This document shows, piece after piece, positions 9,173-17,168 of a DNA stretch of 64,000 bases; position 1 is the first letter of the stretch; every line of letters begins with the position of its first letter. The notes under the pieces were generated by a model. The model was not told where the DNA came from and ran no database searches. It was given only the letters and a program-made list of their open reading frames with translations. Origin of the DNA: Shinella zoogloeoides (GTDB taxonomy: Bacteria > Pseudomonadota > Alphaproteobacteria > Rhizobiales > Rhizobiaceae); assembly GCF_020883495.1 (NCBI RefSeq), contig NZ_CP086610.1, forward strand, positions 3,117,001 through 3,181,000, in the 5' to 3' direction. A program made the translations under genes and the position numbers.

Positions 9173-9961
9173 TCAGGCCCCGCGCGCCTTCAGCTCCGCC
9201 AGCCGCTGCACGGCGGTCGGCGGCAGCACGAGGCGCGGATTGGCCTCCACCGTTTCCACGAGAAGACGGTCGCTCGCCGTTTCCATGACCTCGACGAGAT
9301 GGGCGAGGAAGGCGTCGGGATCCATGCCCGGCTGGATCGCCGGCAGGATGATCACCTTGAAATGGCCCGGCTGGCGGATGAACTTGCGGCGCGGCCAGAA
9401 CAGGCCCGGATGCATGACGACCGGCACGACCGGGACGTGAAGGTCACGGTAGAGGCGCGCGATGCCGTATTTGTATTCCGGCGGCGCGCCCGGCGGCCGG
9501 CGCGTGCCTTCCGGATAGATGATGAGCTGGCGGCCCGTATCCATCTCGGCCTTCGTGCGCTCCATCACGGCCGCCATGACCTTGCCGCGCGCATTGCGGT
9601 TGACCGGGATCATGCGCTGCTTCTTGATGTACCAGCCGAAGAGCGGAATCCAGGTCAGCTCGCGCTTGAGGATATAAAGCGGATCGTCGAGCCAGGGCAG
9701 CAGCGCATAGGCGTCCCAGAAGGACTGGTGCTTCGGCGCGAAGATGTAGCCGCCCTTGGGAATGTTCTCCAATCCCTCGATCTCGAAGGTCGTGCCGACG
9801 ATCTTTTCGAAGAGCCAATGGTTGCTGCGCGCCCAGTTCTTGGCGATGACATAGGCCTTCTTGCGCGGCAGCAGGAAATAGACCGGCGTGAGCACGATCA
9901 TCTGCCCGATGAGGTTCAGGTAGAAGAGGGCATTGAAGAGCACGGAGCGGAGAGCGATCAT
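9173..9961 (-). CDS. plsC: 1-acyl-sn-glycerol-3-phosphate acyltransferase
   Basis: This 262-residue membrane-bound acyltransferase has an N-terminal hydrophobic helix (about residues 8-28) and then the PlsC domain (PF01553). The catalytic HxxxxD box is HQSFWD near residue 78. The substrate-binding motif is EGTRRPPG, and GWYIKKQRMIPVNRN lies between them, all typical of LPA acyltransferases. It adds the second acyl chain to lysophosphatidic acid in phospholipid synthesis. It is last in the ftsE-ftsX-ydcF-plsC row on the minus strand, with a 75-base gap after ydcF's stop that leaves co-transcription possible. Confidence 0.9.
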   Translation of the reverse strand: MIALRSVLFNALFYLNLIGQMIVLTPVYFLLPRKKAYVIAKNWARSNHWLFEKIVGTTFEIEGLENIPKGGYIFAPKHQSFWDAYALLPWLDDPLYILKRELTWIPLFGWYIKKQRMIPVNRNARGKVMAAVMERTKAEMDTGRQLIIYPEGTRRPPGAPPEYKYGIARLYRDLHVPVVPVVMHPGLFWPRRKFIRQPGHFKVIILPAIQPGMDPDAFLAHLVEVMETASDRLLVETVEANPRLVLPPTAVQRLAELKARGA

Positions 9962-10036
9962 CGGGCAGCCTGTAAGCGGAACGGTCTCTCGCCCTACACG
10001 ATAATCGGAGACGGGGAAACTCCCGTCACCGCGTTC

Positions 10037-10753
10037 TCAGCTTCCGGTCATGTCGCCGCGCAGTCCCGACCAACTCCGCGCGCCGGCAAAGGCGCGCAGC
10101 CGCGCCAGGCAATATTTGAGATATTCCGACAGCATCGCCTTCATGACGCCCGGCTCGCGCAGCCAGTTGCCGTTCTTCAGGTCGGAATTGACGACGGGAT
10201 AGGCGATGAACTCCGTCTGCGGATCGCTGACCTTCAGTTCCAGCAGGCTGCGCGGCATGTGATAATTGTTGGTGACGACGAGCACCCGGCGGTACTGGTG
10301 GTCGCTGATCCAGCGCGCCGCCTCGTTGGCGTTGCCGATCGTGTCGACCGCCTCGTAACCCATGTCGACGCAGCATTCGAACAGCGCCGAGGAGCTTTGC
10401 GTAAGCTTGCGCAGGAGGTTTCCGCTGGTCGCCGGGTTGGCGCCGGAGATCAGCAGCCGCTCACCCGCGCCGTTCTTCAAGAGGTCGATGGCGCGGTCGA
10501 TGCGCTGGTAGCCGCCGGTCAGCACGACGATGGCGTCGGCCTTCGGCTCGCGCGGCGTTTCCAACGCGGCGACGGTCTCGGCGAAATGCAGGAACCCGGC
10601 GGTGCCCGCAGCGCCGCCCAGCAGGAGCAGCGCCAGCACCACGCGCACGAGAATGCGCACAGGCCCCTTGCGGCCCCGCTTCGTTCCGACCTGCCGGGCG
10701 CCCTCGGGCAGCTCCGGTTTTTCCCGTTCCAGCGCGCTCATGATTCTGTCCAT
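10037..10753 (-). CDS. YdcF-family (DUF218) membrane protein
   Basis: This 238-residue protein has a cytoplasmic basic N-terminus, one membrane helix (about residues 34-55), and a DUF218 domain (PF02698). The domain shows ADAIVVLTGGYQRIDRAIDLLKNG, GERLLISGAN, EAARWISDHQYRRVLVVTNNYHMPRS and a C-terminal EYLKY segment. Members such as SanA, ElyC and YdcF are linked to envelope integrity; the chemistry is not established. I chose MDRIMSAL as start, because the frame otherwise reaches back into ftsX. It lies 58 bases after ftsX and probably shares its transcript. Confidence 0.83.
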   Translation of the reverse strand: MDRIMSALEREKPELPEGARQVGTKRGRKGPVRILVRVVLALLLLGGAAGTAGFLHFAETVAALETPREPKADAIVVLTGGYQRIDRAIDLLKNGAGERLLISGANPATSGNLLRKLTQSSSALFECCVDMGYEAVDTIGNANEAARWISDHQYRRVLVVTNNYHMPRSLLELKVSDPQTEFIAYPVVNSDLKNGNWLREPGVMKAMLSEYLKYCLARLRAFAGARSWSGLRGDMTGS

Positions 10754-10811
10754 AGAACCCGATTGCGGCAACGGATAGTCCGTTTCGCGGCGATGATCCG
10801 CCCGCCCCGCA

Positions 10812-11819
10812 TCACGAGTCCGGTAGCTGGTCGGTGCGCGACGGATCGGAGCGGATGAGGTCGATCTCATGGATCGTGCGCATCACCGTGAAGCGGGCCG
10901 TCAGCGTCGTCAGGACCGCGATCACCAGAATGGTCCCGGCAATGCCGAGATACCCCGTAAGCCCCATGGAGAAGGTGCCGAAAAGCGCCGTCGCCTGATC
11001 GCTCTGGGGCGTCGCGATGGAACGGCCCTGCCAGAAACCGGCGACGGCGAAGAACAGCGCGGCCAGCAGCCCGCCGGCGACCGAACCCTTGAGGCTGATC
11101 TTGAGAAAGTGCTTCTGGAACTCGGAGGCGACGAAGCTTGCCTCCGCCCCGACGAAATGCAGCACCTCGACGATATGCCGGTTGCCCGAAAGCGCGCCCC
11201 GCGTCGCAAAAATAACGGTCAGCACCATGGCCGAGAAGACCAGCACCAGAACGCCGGTGCCGATGAGCGCCGTGGTGCGCGCCATGGCGACGAGCCGGTC
11301 GACCCAGGTGCGGTGATCGTCAAGGAAGGCCGTCGGGATCTTCTCGGCGAGCGCCGCGCGCATGCCGACGAAATCCGGCGGGCTCTGCTCGTCGATGGTG
11401 ACGATGACGAGACGCGGCACCGGCAGCTCGTCGATATCCAGCCCCTCGCCGAGCCAGGGTTCCAGCAGGCGCGCCGTCGCGGCCTTGTCGACGATCGTGC
11501 CGTCTCGGGTGCCGGCGAAGGTGAGCGCGAGGTCGCGTGCATCCTTCAGCGCCTGTTCCATGTCGAGATTGTCGTCCGGCTTGATCTGGATGGTGATCTC
11601 GCGGGAAATCTGGCTCTGCCAGCTTGCCGCCGTCGCCCGCACCATGCTGACCGCGCCGAAGGTGAGGCAGGCGAGGAAGGCCATGATGGCGATGACAAGC
11701 ATCAGCGCATTGCCGGAGACATTGGCCTGCGGCACGATGGGCGCGGTGGGCCGCACGCGCATTTCCGGCCGGCGGGCCGCGCCCTGGGGTTCTGCGGTCT
11801 CGCGGGGCGCGTCAGTCAT
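10812..11819 (-). CDS. ftsX: Cell division ABC transporter permease FtsX
   Basis: This 335-residue protein has a proline-rich cytoplasmic N-terminus and then four membrane helices in the FtsX order: one near residues 38-62, a periplasmic domain of about 110 residues, and three at the C-terminal side (about 183-210, 237-262, 285-310). With FtsE it forms an ABC-type complex at the septal ring that controls peptidoglycan hydrolysis during division. The domain matches PF18075/PF02687. Its start overlaps the ftsE stop by eight bases, which points to translational coupling. N-terminal motif ISREITIQIKP is typical of FtsX. Confidence 0.93.
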   Translation of the reverse strand: MTDAPRETAEPQGAARRPEMRVRPTAPIVPQANVSGNALMLVIAIMAFLACLTFGAVSMVRATAASWQSQISREITIQIKPDDNLDMEQALKDARDLALTFAGTRDGTIVDKAATARLLEPWLGEGLDIDELPVPRLVIVTIDEQSPPDFVGMRAALAEKIPTAFLDDHRTWVDRLVAMARTTALIGTGVLVLVFSAMVLTVIFATRGALSGNRHIVEVLHFVGAEASFVASEFQKHFLKISLKGSVAGGLLAALFFAVAGFWQGRSIATPQSDQATALFGTFSMGLTGYLGIAGTILVIAVLTTLTARFTVMRTIHEIDLIRSDPSRTDQLPDS

Positions 11820-12471
11820 AGATGTCGAGCCGCCCCTGCGAGAGGATCATGCGCCGCGCCTCCACCTGGTCCATCAGCGACAGGTCGTGCGTGGCGATCA
11901 CCACGGCGGTGCCGAGCCGGTTGAGTTCGAGGAAGAGGCTGAGCAGCCGCCGCGCCATCGGCGGATCGACGTTGCCGGTCGGTTCGTCCGCCAGCAGCAT
12001 TTCCGGCCGGTCGATGAGGGCGCGCGCAATCGCCGCGCGCTGCTTCTCCCCGCCGGACAGCACCGGCGGCAGCACGTTGATCCGCTCGCCGAGGCCGACC
12101 CATTTCAAAAGCTCCAGCACATCGGCGCGGTAGCTCGATTCCTCCTTGCCGCGCACGCGCAGCGGCAGGGCGACGTTCTCATAGGTCGTCAGGTGATCGA
12201 GCAGGCGGAAATCCTGGAAGACGATGCCGATGCGCCGGCGCAGCATGGGCAGCTCGTCGCGCGGGATGGTCGAGATTTCCCGGTCGAAGGTGCGGATGAT
12301 GCCGCGCGTCGGCTGGAGCGACAGGAACAGGAGACGCAGCAGCGTCGTCTTGCCGGCGCCGGACGGCCCCGTGAGGAACTGGAAGGAACGGCGCGGAATA
12401 TCGAAGGTGAGGTCGCGGAGAATCTCCGGCCCCATCCCGTAGCGCAATCCGACATTCTCGAAGTGAATCAA
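11812..12471 (-). CDS. ftsE: Cell division ATP-binding protein FtsE
   Basis: This 219-residue ABC ATPase has a complete set of motifs: Walker A GPSGAGKTT (residues 36-44), a Q-loop in IGIVFQDFRLLDH, the signature LSGGEKQR, Walker B MLLADEPTG and the H-loop THD. The sequence FQDFRLL and the short length are characteristic of FtsE rather than of LolD. It is the cytoplasmic ATPase partner of FtsX. It begins the row ftsE-ftsX-ydcF-plsC and reads divergently from the DUF3426-like gene, with a palindromic repeat lying in the upstream region. Confidence 0.95.
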   Translation of the reverse strand: MIHFENVGLRYGMGPEILRDLTFDIPRRSFQFLTGPSGAGKTTLLRLLFLSLQPTRGIIRTFDREISTIPRDELPMLRRRIGIVFQDFRLLDHLTTYENVALPLRVRGKEESSYRADVLELLKWVGLGERINVLPPVLSGGEKQRAAIARALIDRPEMLLADEPTGNVDPPMARRLLSLFLELNRLGTAVVIATHDLSLMDQVEARRMILSQGRLDIYD

Positions 12472-12505
12472 TGGCCAACCCGGTTCTGGACGTCGTTACC
12501 CTAGA

Positions 12506-12546
12506 GCAGTTCCGGCAAAAGTGCGAAACGGTTTTGCGTTCGGAGC
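12506..12546. repeat. Palindromic intergenic repeat, copy 2
   Basis: It shares the centre AAAAGTGCGAA(A/G)CGGTTTT with the copy at 2558-2602. The inner arms are GCAAAA and TTTTGC here but GGAAAA and TTTTCC in copy 1, so the pairing is kept while the bases change. Confidence 0.72.
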
Positions 12547-12708
12547 CACATAAAAAGCAACCCTACGGCACCGCTTGCACAGGAAAGCGGCTCTTTCACG
12601 GTCAGGTTTCCGAAGCATTAACCAGTATGGTTTACGTTTCGTAAGGATTTCATTCAATGCCCGACTTTTCGCCCCTGATTTGCGAGAGCGGGCGAAAAGG
12701 AGGTGGCG

Positions 12709-13386
12709 ATGAACGCCTTCAGAGCGAGACAGCAGGCAAAGGGCCGGGTCGATCTTCTTCCGCCCGAGCCGAAGGCTCCCGCGCAAAAGCACGCCCGCAC
12801 CCATCCGGCCCGCCTCGAAGTGGTCGATGCCGATTTCGTGGTGATTCGCGGCGGCGCGTCCCGCACCTCCAACGACAACCGCCGCCCGCCCCGCGCCGCC
12901 CGGCAGGCGCGCCCGCTTTCCGAGCACATGCTGTTCCGGCTGCTGGCCGCCTGCGCCCGCCTCTTCGAGGCCGGGTTGCAGCTTCTTCCGCGCCGCGCCT
13001 TCGCCGGCCTCGTCACCGCCGCCTTCCTCTTCGTCTTCGCCTATATGGGCGGGCTTTCGGCGCTGAAGGCCGCGCTTCCGGCGGCAGAGCCGACCGCTCC
13101 CCTTCAGGTCGCGGATGTCAGCACCACCATCGACGACCGGAACGGCATGAAGGTGCTGTCCGTCTACGGCCGCATCGACAATATCAGCGGCGGGGAGCAG
13201 CCCCTTCCCCCGCTCGAAATCCGGGTCGAGGGCGCGGGCAGGACGCTTCAGCGCCAGATGGCGCTCGATACCGCGACGATCCCGGCCGGCGGCAGCGAGC
13301 ACTTCTCGCTGCGCATTCCGCACAGCGGCGGAAAAGTGCCGAAAGTCTCGGTTTCCTTTGCCGGCAAGGGTGCACCGGCAGACTGA
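12709..13386 (+). CDS. DUF3426-like single-pass membrane protein
   Basis: This 225-residue protein has a positively charged, proline-rich cytoplasmic N-terminus of ~105 residues, one membrane helix (FAGLVTAAFLFVFAYMGGL), and a C-terminal extracytoplasmic domain. That domain, with VLSVYGRIDNISGGEQPLPPLEIRV, matches the core pattern of DUF3426, which in rhizobial relatives is joined to an N-terminal MJ0042 zinc finger. No CxxC pairs are visible here, so the finger is absent. The start is fixed by an excellent Shine-Dalgarno AAAGGAGGT five bases upstream of ATG 12709. Function is unknown; it sits opposite ftsE and upstream of hpt. Confidence 0.65.
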   Translation: MNAFRARQQAKGRVDLLPPEPKAPAQKHARTHPARLEVVDADFVVIRGGASRTSNDNRRPPRAARQARPLSEHMLFRLLAACARLFEAGLQLLPRRAFAGLVTAAFLFVFAYMGGLSALKAALPAAEPTAPLQVADVSTTIDDRNGMKVLSVYGRIDNISGGEQPLPPLEIRVEGAGRTLQRQMALDTATIPAGGSEHFSLRIPHSGGKVPKVSVSFAGKGAPAD

Positions 13387-13432
13387 CTGTGCTAATCGGC
13401 TGCTTTAGCGCCACCTAAGGAGCCGCCTCGCG

Positions 13433-13978
13433 ATGCAGATTGTCCGCGGAAAGAAGATCGAAACGCTTTACGATGCCGGGCAGATCGCCAAGCGCAACGA
13501 AGAGCTTGCAAGCCAGATCGCCGCCGGCCCGACGAACGATCTCCTCGTCATCGCAGTCCTCAAGGGCTCGTTCATCTTCGCCGCCGACCTGACCCGCGCG
13601 CTGCACGCCGCCGGCCTTGCGCCGGAAGTCGAGTTCATCACCCTGTCGAGCTACGGCGCCGGCACGGTCTCGCAGGGCGTGAAGGTCATCAAGGATATCG
13701 ACAGCGATGTCCACGGCCGCGATATTCTGCTCATCGACGACATCCTCGAATCCGGCCGCACGCTCAGCTACGCCAAGGAACTGATGTACGAGCGCGGCGC
13801 GCGCAACGTCACCATCGCCGTGCTGCTCGACAAGCGCGAGAAGCGCAAGACCGATCTGGAGGCCGATTATGTCGGCTTCGAATGCCCCGACCACTTCGTC
13901 GTCGGCTATGGCATGGACGTCGCCTATGCCTTCCGCGAATTGCCCTTCGTCGGCGTCGTGACGGGCGACGCGGAGTAA
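13433..13978 (+). CDS. hpt: Hypoxanthine phosphoribosyltransferase
   Basis: This 181-residue enzyme recycles hypoxanthine (and often guanine) with PRPP to the nucleotide in purine salvage in the cytosol. The PRPP-binding motif is ILLIDDILESGRTL at about residues 98-111. Upstream are the flexible-loop region VEFITLSSYGAGTVSQG and the lead-in VLKGSFIFAADLTRAL. The base-binding loop KREKRKTDLEADYVGFECPDHFVVGYGMD is near the C-terminus. Length and motif order are those of class I Hpt. An AAGGAG site lies upstream of the ATG. It follows the DUF3426-like gene by 46 bases. Confidence 0.95.
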   Translation: MQIVRGKKIETLYDAGQIAKRNEELASQIAAGPTNDLLVIAVLKGSFIFAADLTRALHAAGLAPEVEFITLSSYGAGTVSQGVKVIKDIDSDVHGRDILLIDDILESGRTLSYAKELMYERGARNVTIAVLLDKREKRKTDLEADYVGFECPDHFVVGYGMDVAYAFRELPFVGVVTGDAE

Positions 13979-14066
13979 CCGGGTTCCAAAATCCCCTATC
14001 GGCCGTTTACCGATCAACAAGGAAAGTCTGGTCTTTTCAGGGCCAGACGAACCGGAAGGGGAAGCC

Positions 14067-14426
14067 ATGGCGAAGATCCTGATCACCGAAGACGAGGATT
14101 CGCTGCGTATCTTCGTGGCGCGCGCCTTGCGGCTGGACGGCCATGAGACCGTCGAGGCCCCCGATGGCGCAGCCGGGCTGGACGCCCTGACGGAAGGCGG
14201 CTTCGACCTCCTGCTTTCCGATATCCGCATGCCCGTGATGGACGGCATCGAGCTTGCCCACAAGGCCGCCGCCGCCCATCCAGCGCTGAAGATCCTGCTG
14301 ATGACGGGCTATGCCGAGCAGCGCGAGCGCGCCGACGACCTTGCCTCCAAGATCGTCGATGTGGTCAGCAAGCCCTTCAGCCTGCCGGATATCCGCCGCG
14401 CCGTGGCGCAGGCGCTGGCCGCCTGA
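14067..14426 (+). CDS. cpdR: Single-domain response regulator CpdR
   Basis: This 119-residue stand-alone receiver domain has the acidic pair ED at residues 8-10, the phospho-acceptor Asp52 in LLLSDIRMPVMDG, the conserved Thr in LLMTGYAEQ, and Lys in VSKPFSLPDI. There is no output domain. The sequence pattern (MAKILITEDEDSLRIFVARAL and the PFSL ending) fits CpdR, the regulator that in Caulobacter and Sinorhizobium places and controls the ClpXP protease during the cell cycle, under the CckA-ChpT phosphorelay. A palindrome right after the stop looks like its terminator. Confidence 0.88.
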   Translation: MAKILITEDEDSLRIFVARALRLDGHETVEAPDGAAGLDALTEGGFDLLLSDIRMPVMDGIELAHKAAAAHPALKILLMTGYAEQRERADDLASKIVDVVSKPFSLPDIRRAVAQALAA

Positions 14427-14429
14427 TAC

Positions 14430-14456
14430 GCCGGGGCATCCCCGGCGCGCATTTTC
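14430..14456 (+). terminator. Rho-independent terminator after cpdR
   Basis: The inverse arms CGCCGGGG and CCCCGGCG with a short loop follow the cpdR stop by three bases and are followed by a brief T-containing stretch. The convergent DUF4175 gene ends 14 bases further on. Confidence 0.65.
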
Positions 14457-14469
14457 GCTGTAAGCAATC

Positions 14470-17061
14470 CTATTGAATCCCGAGCAGCCGCTCGAGATAT
14501 TCCCGTTCGAGGCCGGGCGTGGCGCCCGCGCCGAGCTTGCGGCGAATCTCCTCCAGAATGTCGCGCGCCCGCTGGATGTCGAATTCTTCCGGAATGGCCT
14601 CCGGCCCGCCGGTATCGGGTCCCTGGTTCCTGCCGGCCCGGGTCTCGCGGCCGAGCGGATCGCGCCCCTCGCGGCCGGCCTGCGGCATGCCCTGCCCCGG
14701 CCCCTGACCCATGGCCTGCATCTGGTTCATCATGCTCTGCGCGCCCTGACGCAGCGCTTCCAGCGCGCGTCCCTGGCTGCCGACGGCCGATTCGCCCTCG
14801 CCTTCGCCCAGCGCCTGCGAAGCGCCCTTCATCTCGCGCCCCGCCTTGCCGAAACCTTCGCCGGGGTCCAGCCCCATGCCCTTCAGCGCGCCGTTCAGTT
14901 CGCCGAGCTGCTTGCCGAGCGCATCCTGCTGGGCCTGAAGCTTCTTCAACGCGTCGCGGAGCTGCTCGGCCGTCATCTGGTCCGTCGGCTGCCGGTCGCC
15001 GCCATTGTCGCCCGGCTGACGCTCGGCCTGTTCGCCCTCCTCGCCCCGCATGGGATCGCCGCTCTCCTGACGGTCGCGCAGCGCCTGATCGAGCTGGAAC
15101 GTCTGCTCCATCAACTGCTGCTGCTGCTGCACGAGCGCGCCGAGCTTGTCCATCTGGTCGCGCATGGCGTCGTTCTGCTGGCCCTGCCCCTGCTGCGGCC
15201 GGCCGGCCTGCAGGTTGTTCATCATGCGCTGCAGGTCGGAAAGCATCTGCTGCGCCTGATCGCGCGCACCCGAGCGCGCCAGATTCTCGATCTGGTCCAT
15301 CATGCGCTGCAGGTCCTGCTGGCGCAGGACGCGGCCCTGTTGCTGGGCGCTCTGCTGCTGGCCGTTCTTGGCGGCCTGGCGGGCAAGCTCTTCCATATAG
15401 GCCTGCATCGCCTCGCGCAGTTCCTTCATGAGCTTGGCGACCTCCTCATCGGAGGCATTGCGCTCGAGCGCCTCGGAAAGCGCCTTCTGCGCCTCGCGCA
15501 GCCGCCGGTCGGCAAGCGAGAGATTGCCATCCTCGATACCGAGCGCGATCTCCCAGAGATAGTCCGCCGTCTCGCGCATCTCGTCGTCCGTGCGGGCGAG
15601 CCTCATGCGGGCATTGGCCGATTGCAGCAGCAGGTAATGCGTCAGGTTGGGGATCGTCTCTTCCGGCCGGATCGTCAGCGCCTCGTTGAGCGCGATGGCC
15701 TGGGCAAGCTGGTTGGCGTCGAGCGCGAAGACCTGCCGCTCCTCGGCGACGGCAGCGGCGAGCGGCTCGAAGAACGTCTTCGCCGGCAACACCATCTCCA
15801 CCGGCTGGCTGCGTCCTTCCTGCCCGGCGGCGTCCCTGGCGACCAGCGTGATCTTCACGCGCTTGCCGGAAAGCGGATGTTCGGAAAGGTTGCGGCTCGT
15901 CGTGCCCTTGGCCTCGCGCGCGGCGCGGCGCGGCAGGTCGAGCCGGTATTCGGGCAGCGGATAGAGCGGCCGGGCATCCTTCGGCTGATCGACCGGCACG
16001 ATTTCCGCATGGGCCTCCTGCAGCCCGTAGTCGTCCTTGGCGATGAAGCCGATTTCCAGCGCCCCGGTCACCGTCGCCTTCGGAATGCCGTCGAAGGCGA
16101 TTTCCGGGACGCGTTCGGGAATGACGGAGAAGGCCCATGTCCGGCCGTCGACCGTCAGCGTGCCGTCCTTCAGGATCTTGTATTGCATGGTCCGAACGCC
16201 GTCGGCCGCCGCCTTCGCGCCGGCCTTGCCGTCCTTCGGCTTTTCCGCATCGGGGCGGATGGCGGTCACGGTATCCTCGCCCGCCACCTGATAGCTCACC
16301 TGCTCGTCGCCGCTGCCGCCGGTCACGCGCACGGTCAACTCGCTGAACTGGGGAACGCGAATTTCCTCCCGGGCAACCTCCGCCGGCTGACCCTGCCCGT
16401 TGCCGGTCAGGAAAACGGGGGCTTTCGACGTATGCGCCGGAGGGGTCACCCAGGCGTCGATGCGCACATCGGGCGCAGCCTCTGCGGGCGCGCGGAAGGA
16501 GACGACATCAGCAAGCAGGCCGCCATGGTTGGAATAGGAAAAGGCAAAGGCGATGACCGCCAGAAGCACCGGCACGGCGCGCAGGCCATGGCGGTCGTGC
16601 CGGGCGATATCCGGCTCGGGCGTACCCGTGCGCAAGGCGCCGATCATCCGCGCCATACGGGCCTGATGCTCGCGCCACAGCGCGTCGGCGAAGGCGTCTG
16701 CCCCCGCCGGCCGGTCGTCCTGCACGCGGATCGCCTGATGGGCGAGCGCATTGCGCGCCTCCAGCATGCGGTCGGCATCGTCCATGGAGGGCCGGGCAAT
16801 GCCGCCCAGGCGCAGGAGAAGGGCGATGAGGCCGAGCGCGGCAGCAAGAAGCGTCGCCACATGCAGCCAGAAGGGCGCATGGCGGAAATAGCCGAACCAG
16901 ACGAGCGCCAGAAAAGTGGCGACAAGCAGCAGCACCGGCAGCAGACGCGGAATGAGCGCTTCCGCATAAAGGATGGCGCGGGCGGCGAGGCGCTTTCCCG
17001 CAAGCCGGCGCGTCAGCGGATTGCCGGTCGCCCCCGTCCTGCCCTGCCCTTCACTCACCAT
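14470..17061 (-). CDS. DUF4175 / TIGR02302 large membrane protein
   Basis: This ~863-residue protein matches the DUF4175 family (TIGR02302), found mainly in alphaproteobacteria. Two membrane helices lie near the N-terminus (about residues 35-80) and a third near 165-185. A long periplasmic part with beta-rich repeats follows. The C-terminal third is dominated by Gln, Met and charged residues, with heptad-like patterns (QQDLQRMMDQIENLAR, QQMLSDLQRMMNNLQ) that predict coiled coils. The chain ends in an RARDILEEIRRKLG..EYLERLLG motif. Function is not established. I chose MVSEGQ as start; the frame opens 15 codons earlier. It converges with cpdR and lies ~110 bases downstream of lysA. Confidence 0.85.
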   Translation of the reverse strand: MVSEGQGRTGATGNPLTRRLAGKRLAARAILYAEALIPRLLPVLLLVATFLALVWFGYFRHAPFWLHVATLLAAALGLIALLLRLGGIARPSMDDADRMLEARNALAHQAIRVQDDRPAGADAFADALWREHQARMARMIGALRTGTPEPDIARHDRHGLRAVPVLLAVIAFAFSYSNHGGLLADVVSFRAPAEAAPDVRIDAWVTPPAHTSKAPVFLTGNGQGQPAEVAREEIRVPQFSELTVRVTGGSGDEQVSYQVAGEDTVTAIRPDAEKPKDGKAGAKAAADGVRTMQYKILKDGTLTVDGRTWAFSVIPERVPEIAFDGIPKATVTGALEIGFIAKDDYGLQEAHAEIVPVDQPKDARPLYPLPEYRLDLPRRAAREAKGTTSRNLSEHPLSGKRVKITLVARDAAGQEGRSQPVEMVLPAKTFFEPLAAAVAEERQVFALDANQLAQAIALNEALTIRPEETIPNLTHYLLLQSANARMRLARTDDEMRETADYLWEIALGIEDGNLSLADRRLREAQKALSEALERNASDEEVAKLMKELREAMQAYMEELARQAAKNGQQQSAQQQGRVLRQQDLQRMMDQIENLARSGARDQAQQMLSDLQRMMNNLQAGRPQQGQGQQNDAMRDQMDKLGALVQQQQQLMEQTFQLDQALRDRQESGDPMRGEEGEQAERQPGDNGGDRQPTDQMTAEQLRDALKKLQAQQDALGKQLGELNGALKGMGLDPGEGFGKAGREMKGASQALGEGEGESAVGSQGRALEALRQGAQSMMNQMQAMGQGPGQGMPQAGREGRDPLGRETRAGRNQGPDTGGPEAIPEEFDIQRARDILEEIRRKLGAGATPGLEREYLERLLGIQ

Positions 17062-17168
17062 CGTTCCCGATTCTCCGCGCTGGTCGTTACCGCCAGAGAA
17101 TACCATTCTTTGTGGCGAAGACGAGGGCGCGCGCGAAAACGTGAATGCGCGCCCCCAGGGGTTTTCCC

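Noticed and set aside
12618..12640. Possible CtrA-like box (TTAACC..GGTTTA) upstream of the DUF3426-like gene
   Set aside because: The second TTAA half is missing, and a match of this quality occurs by chance.
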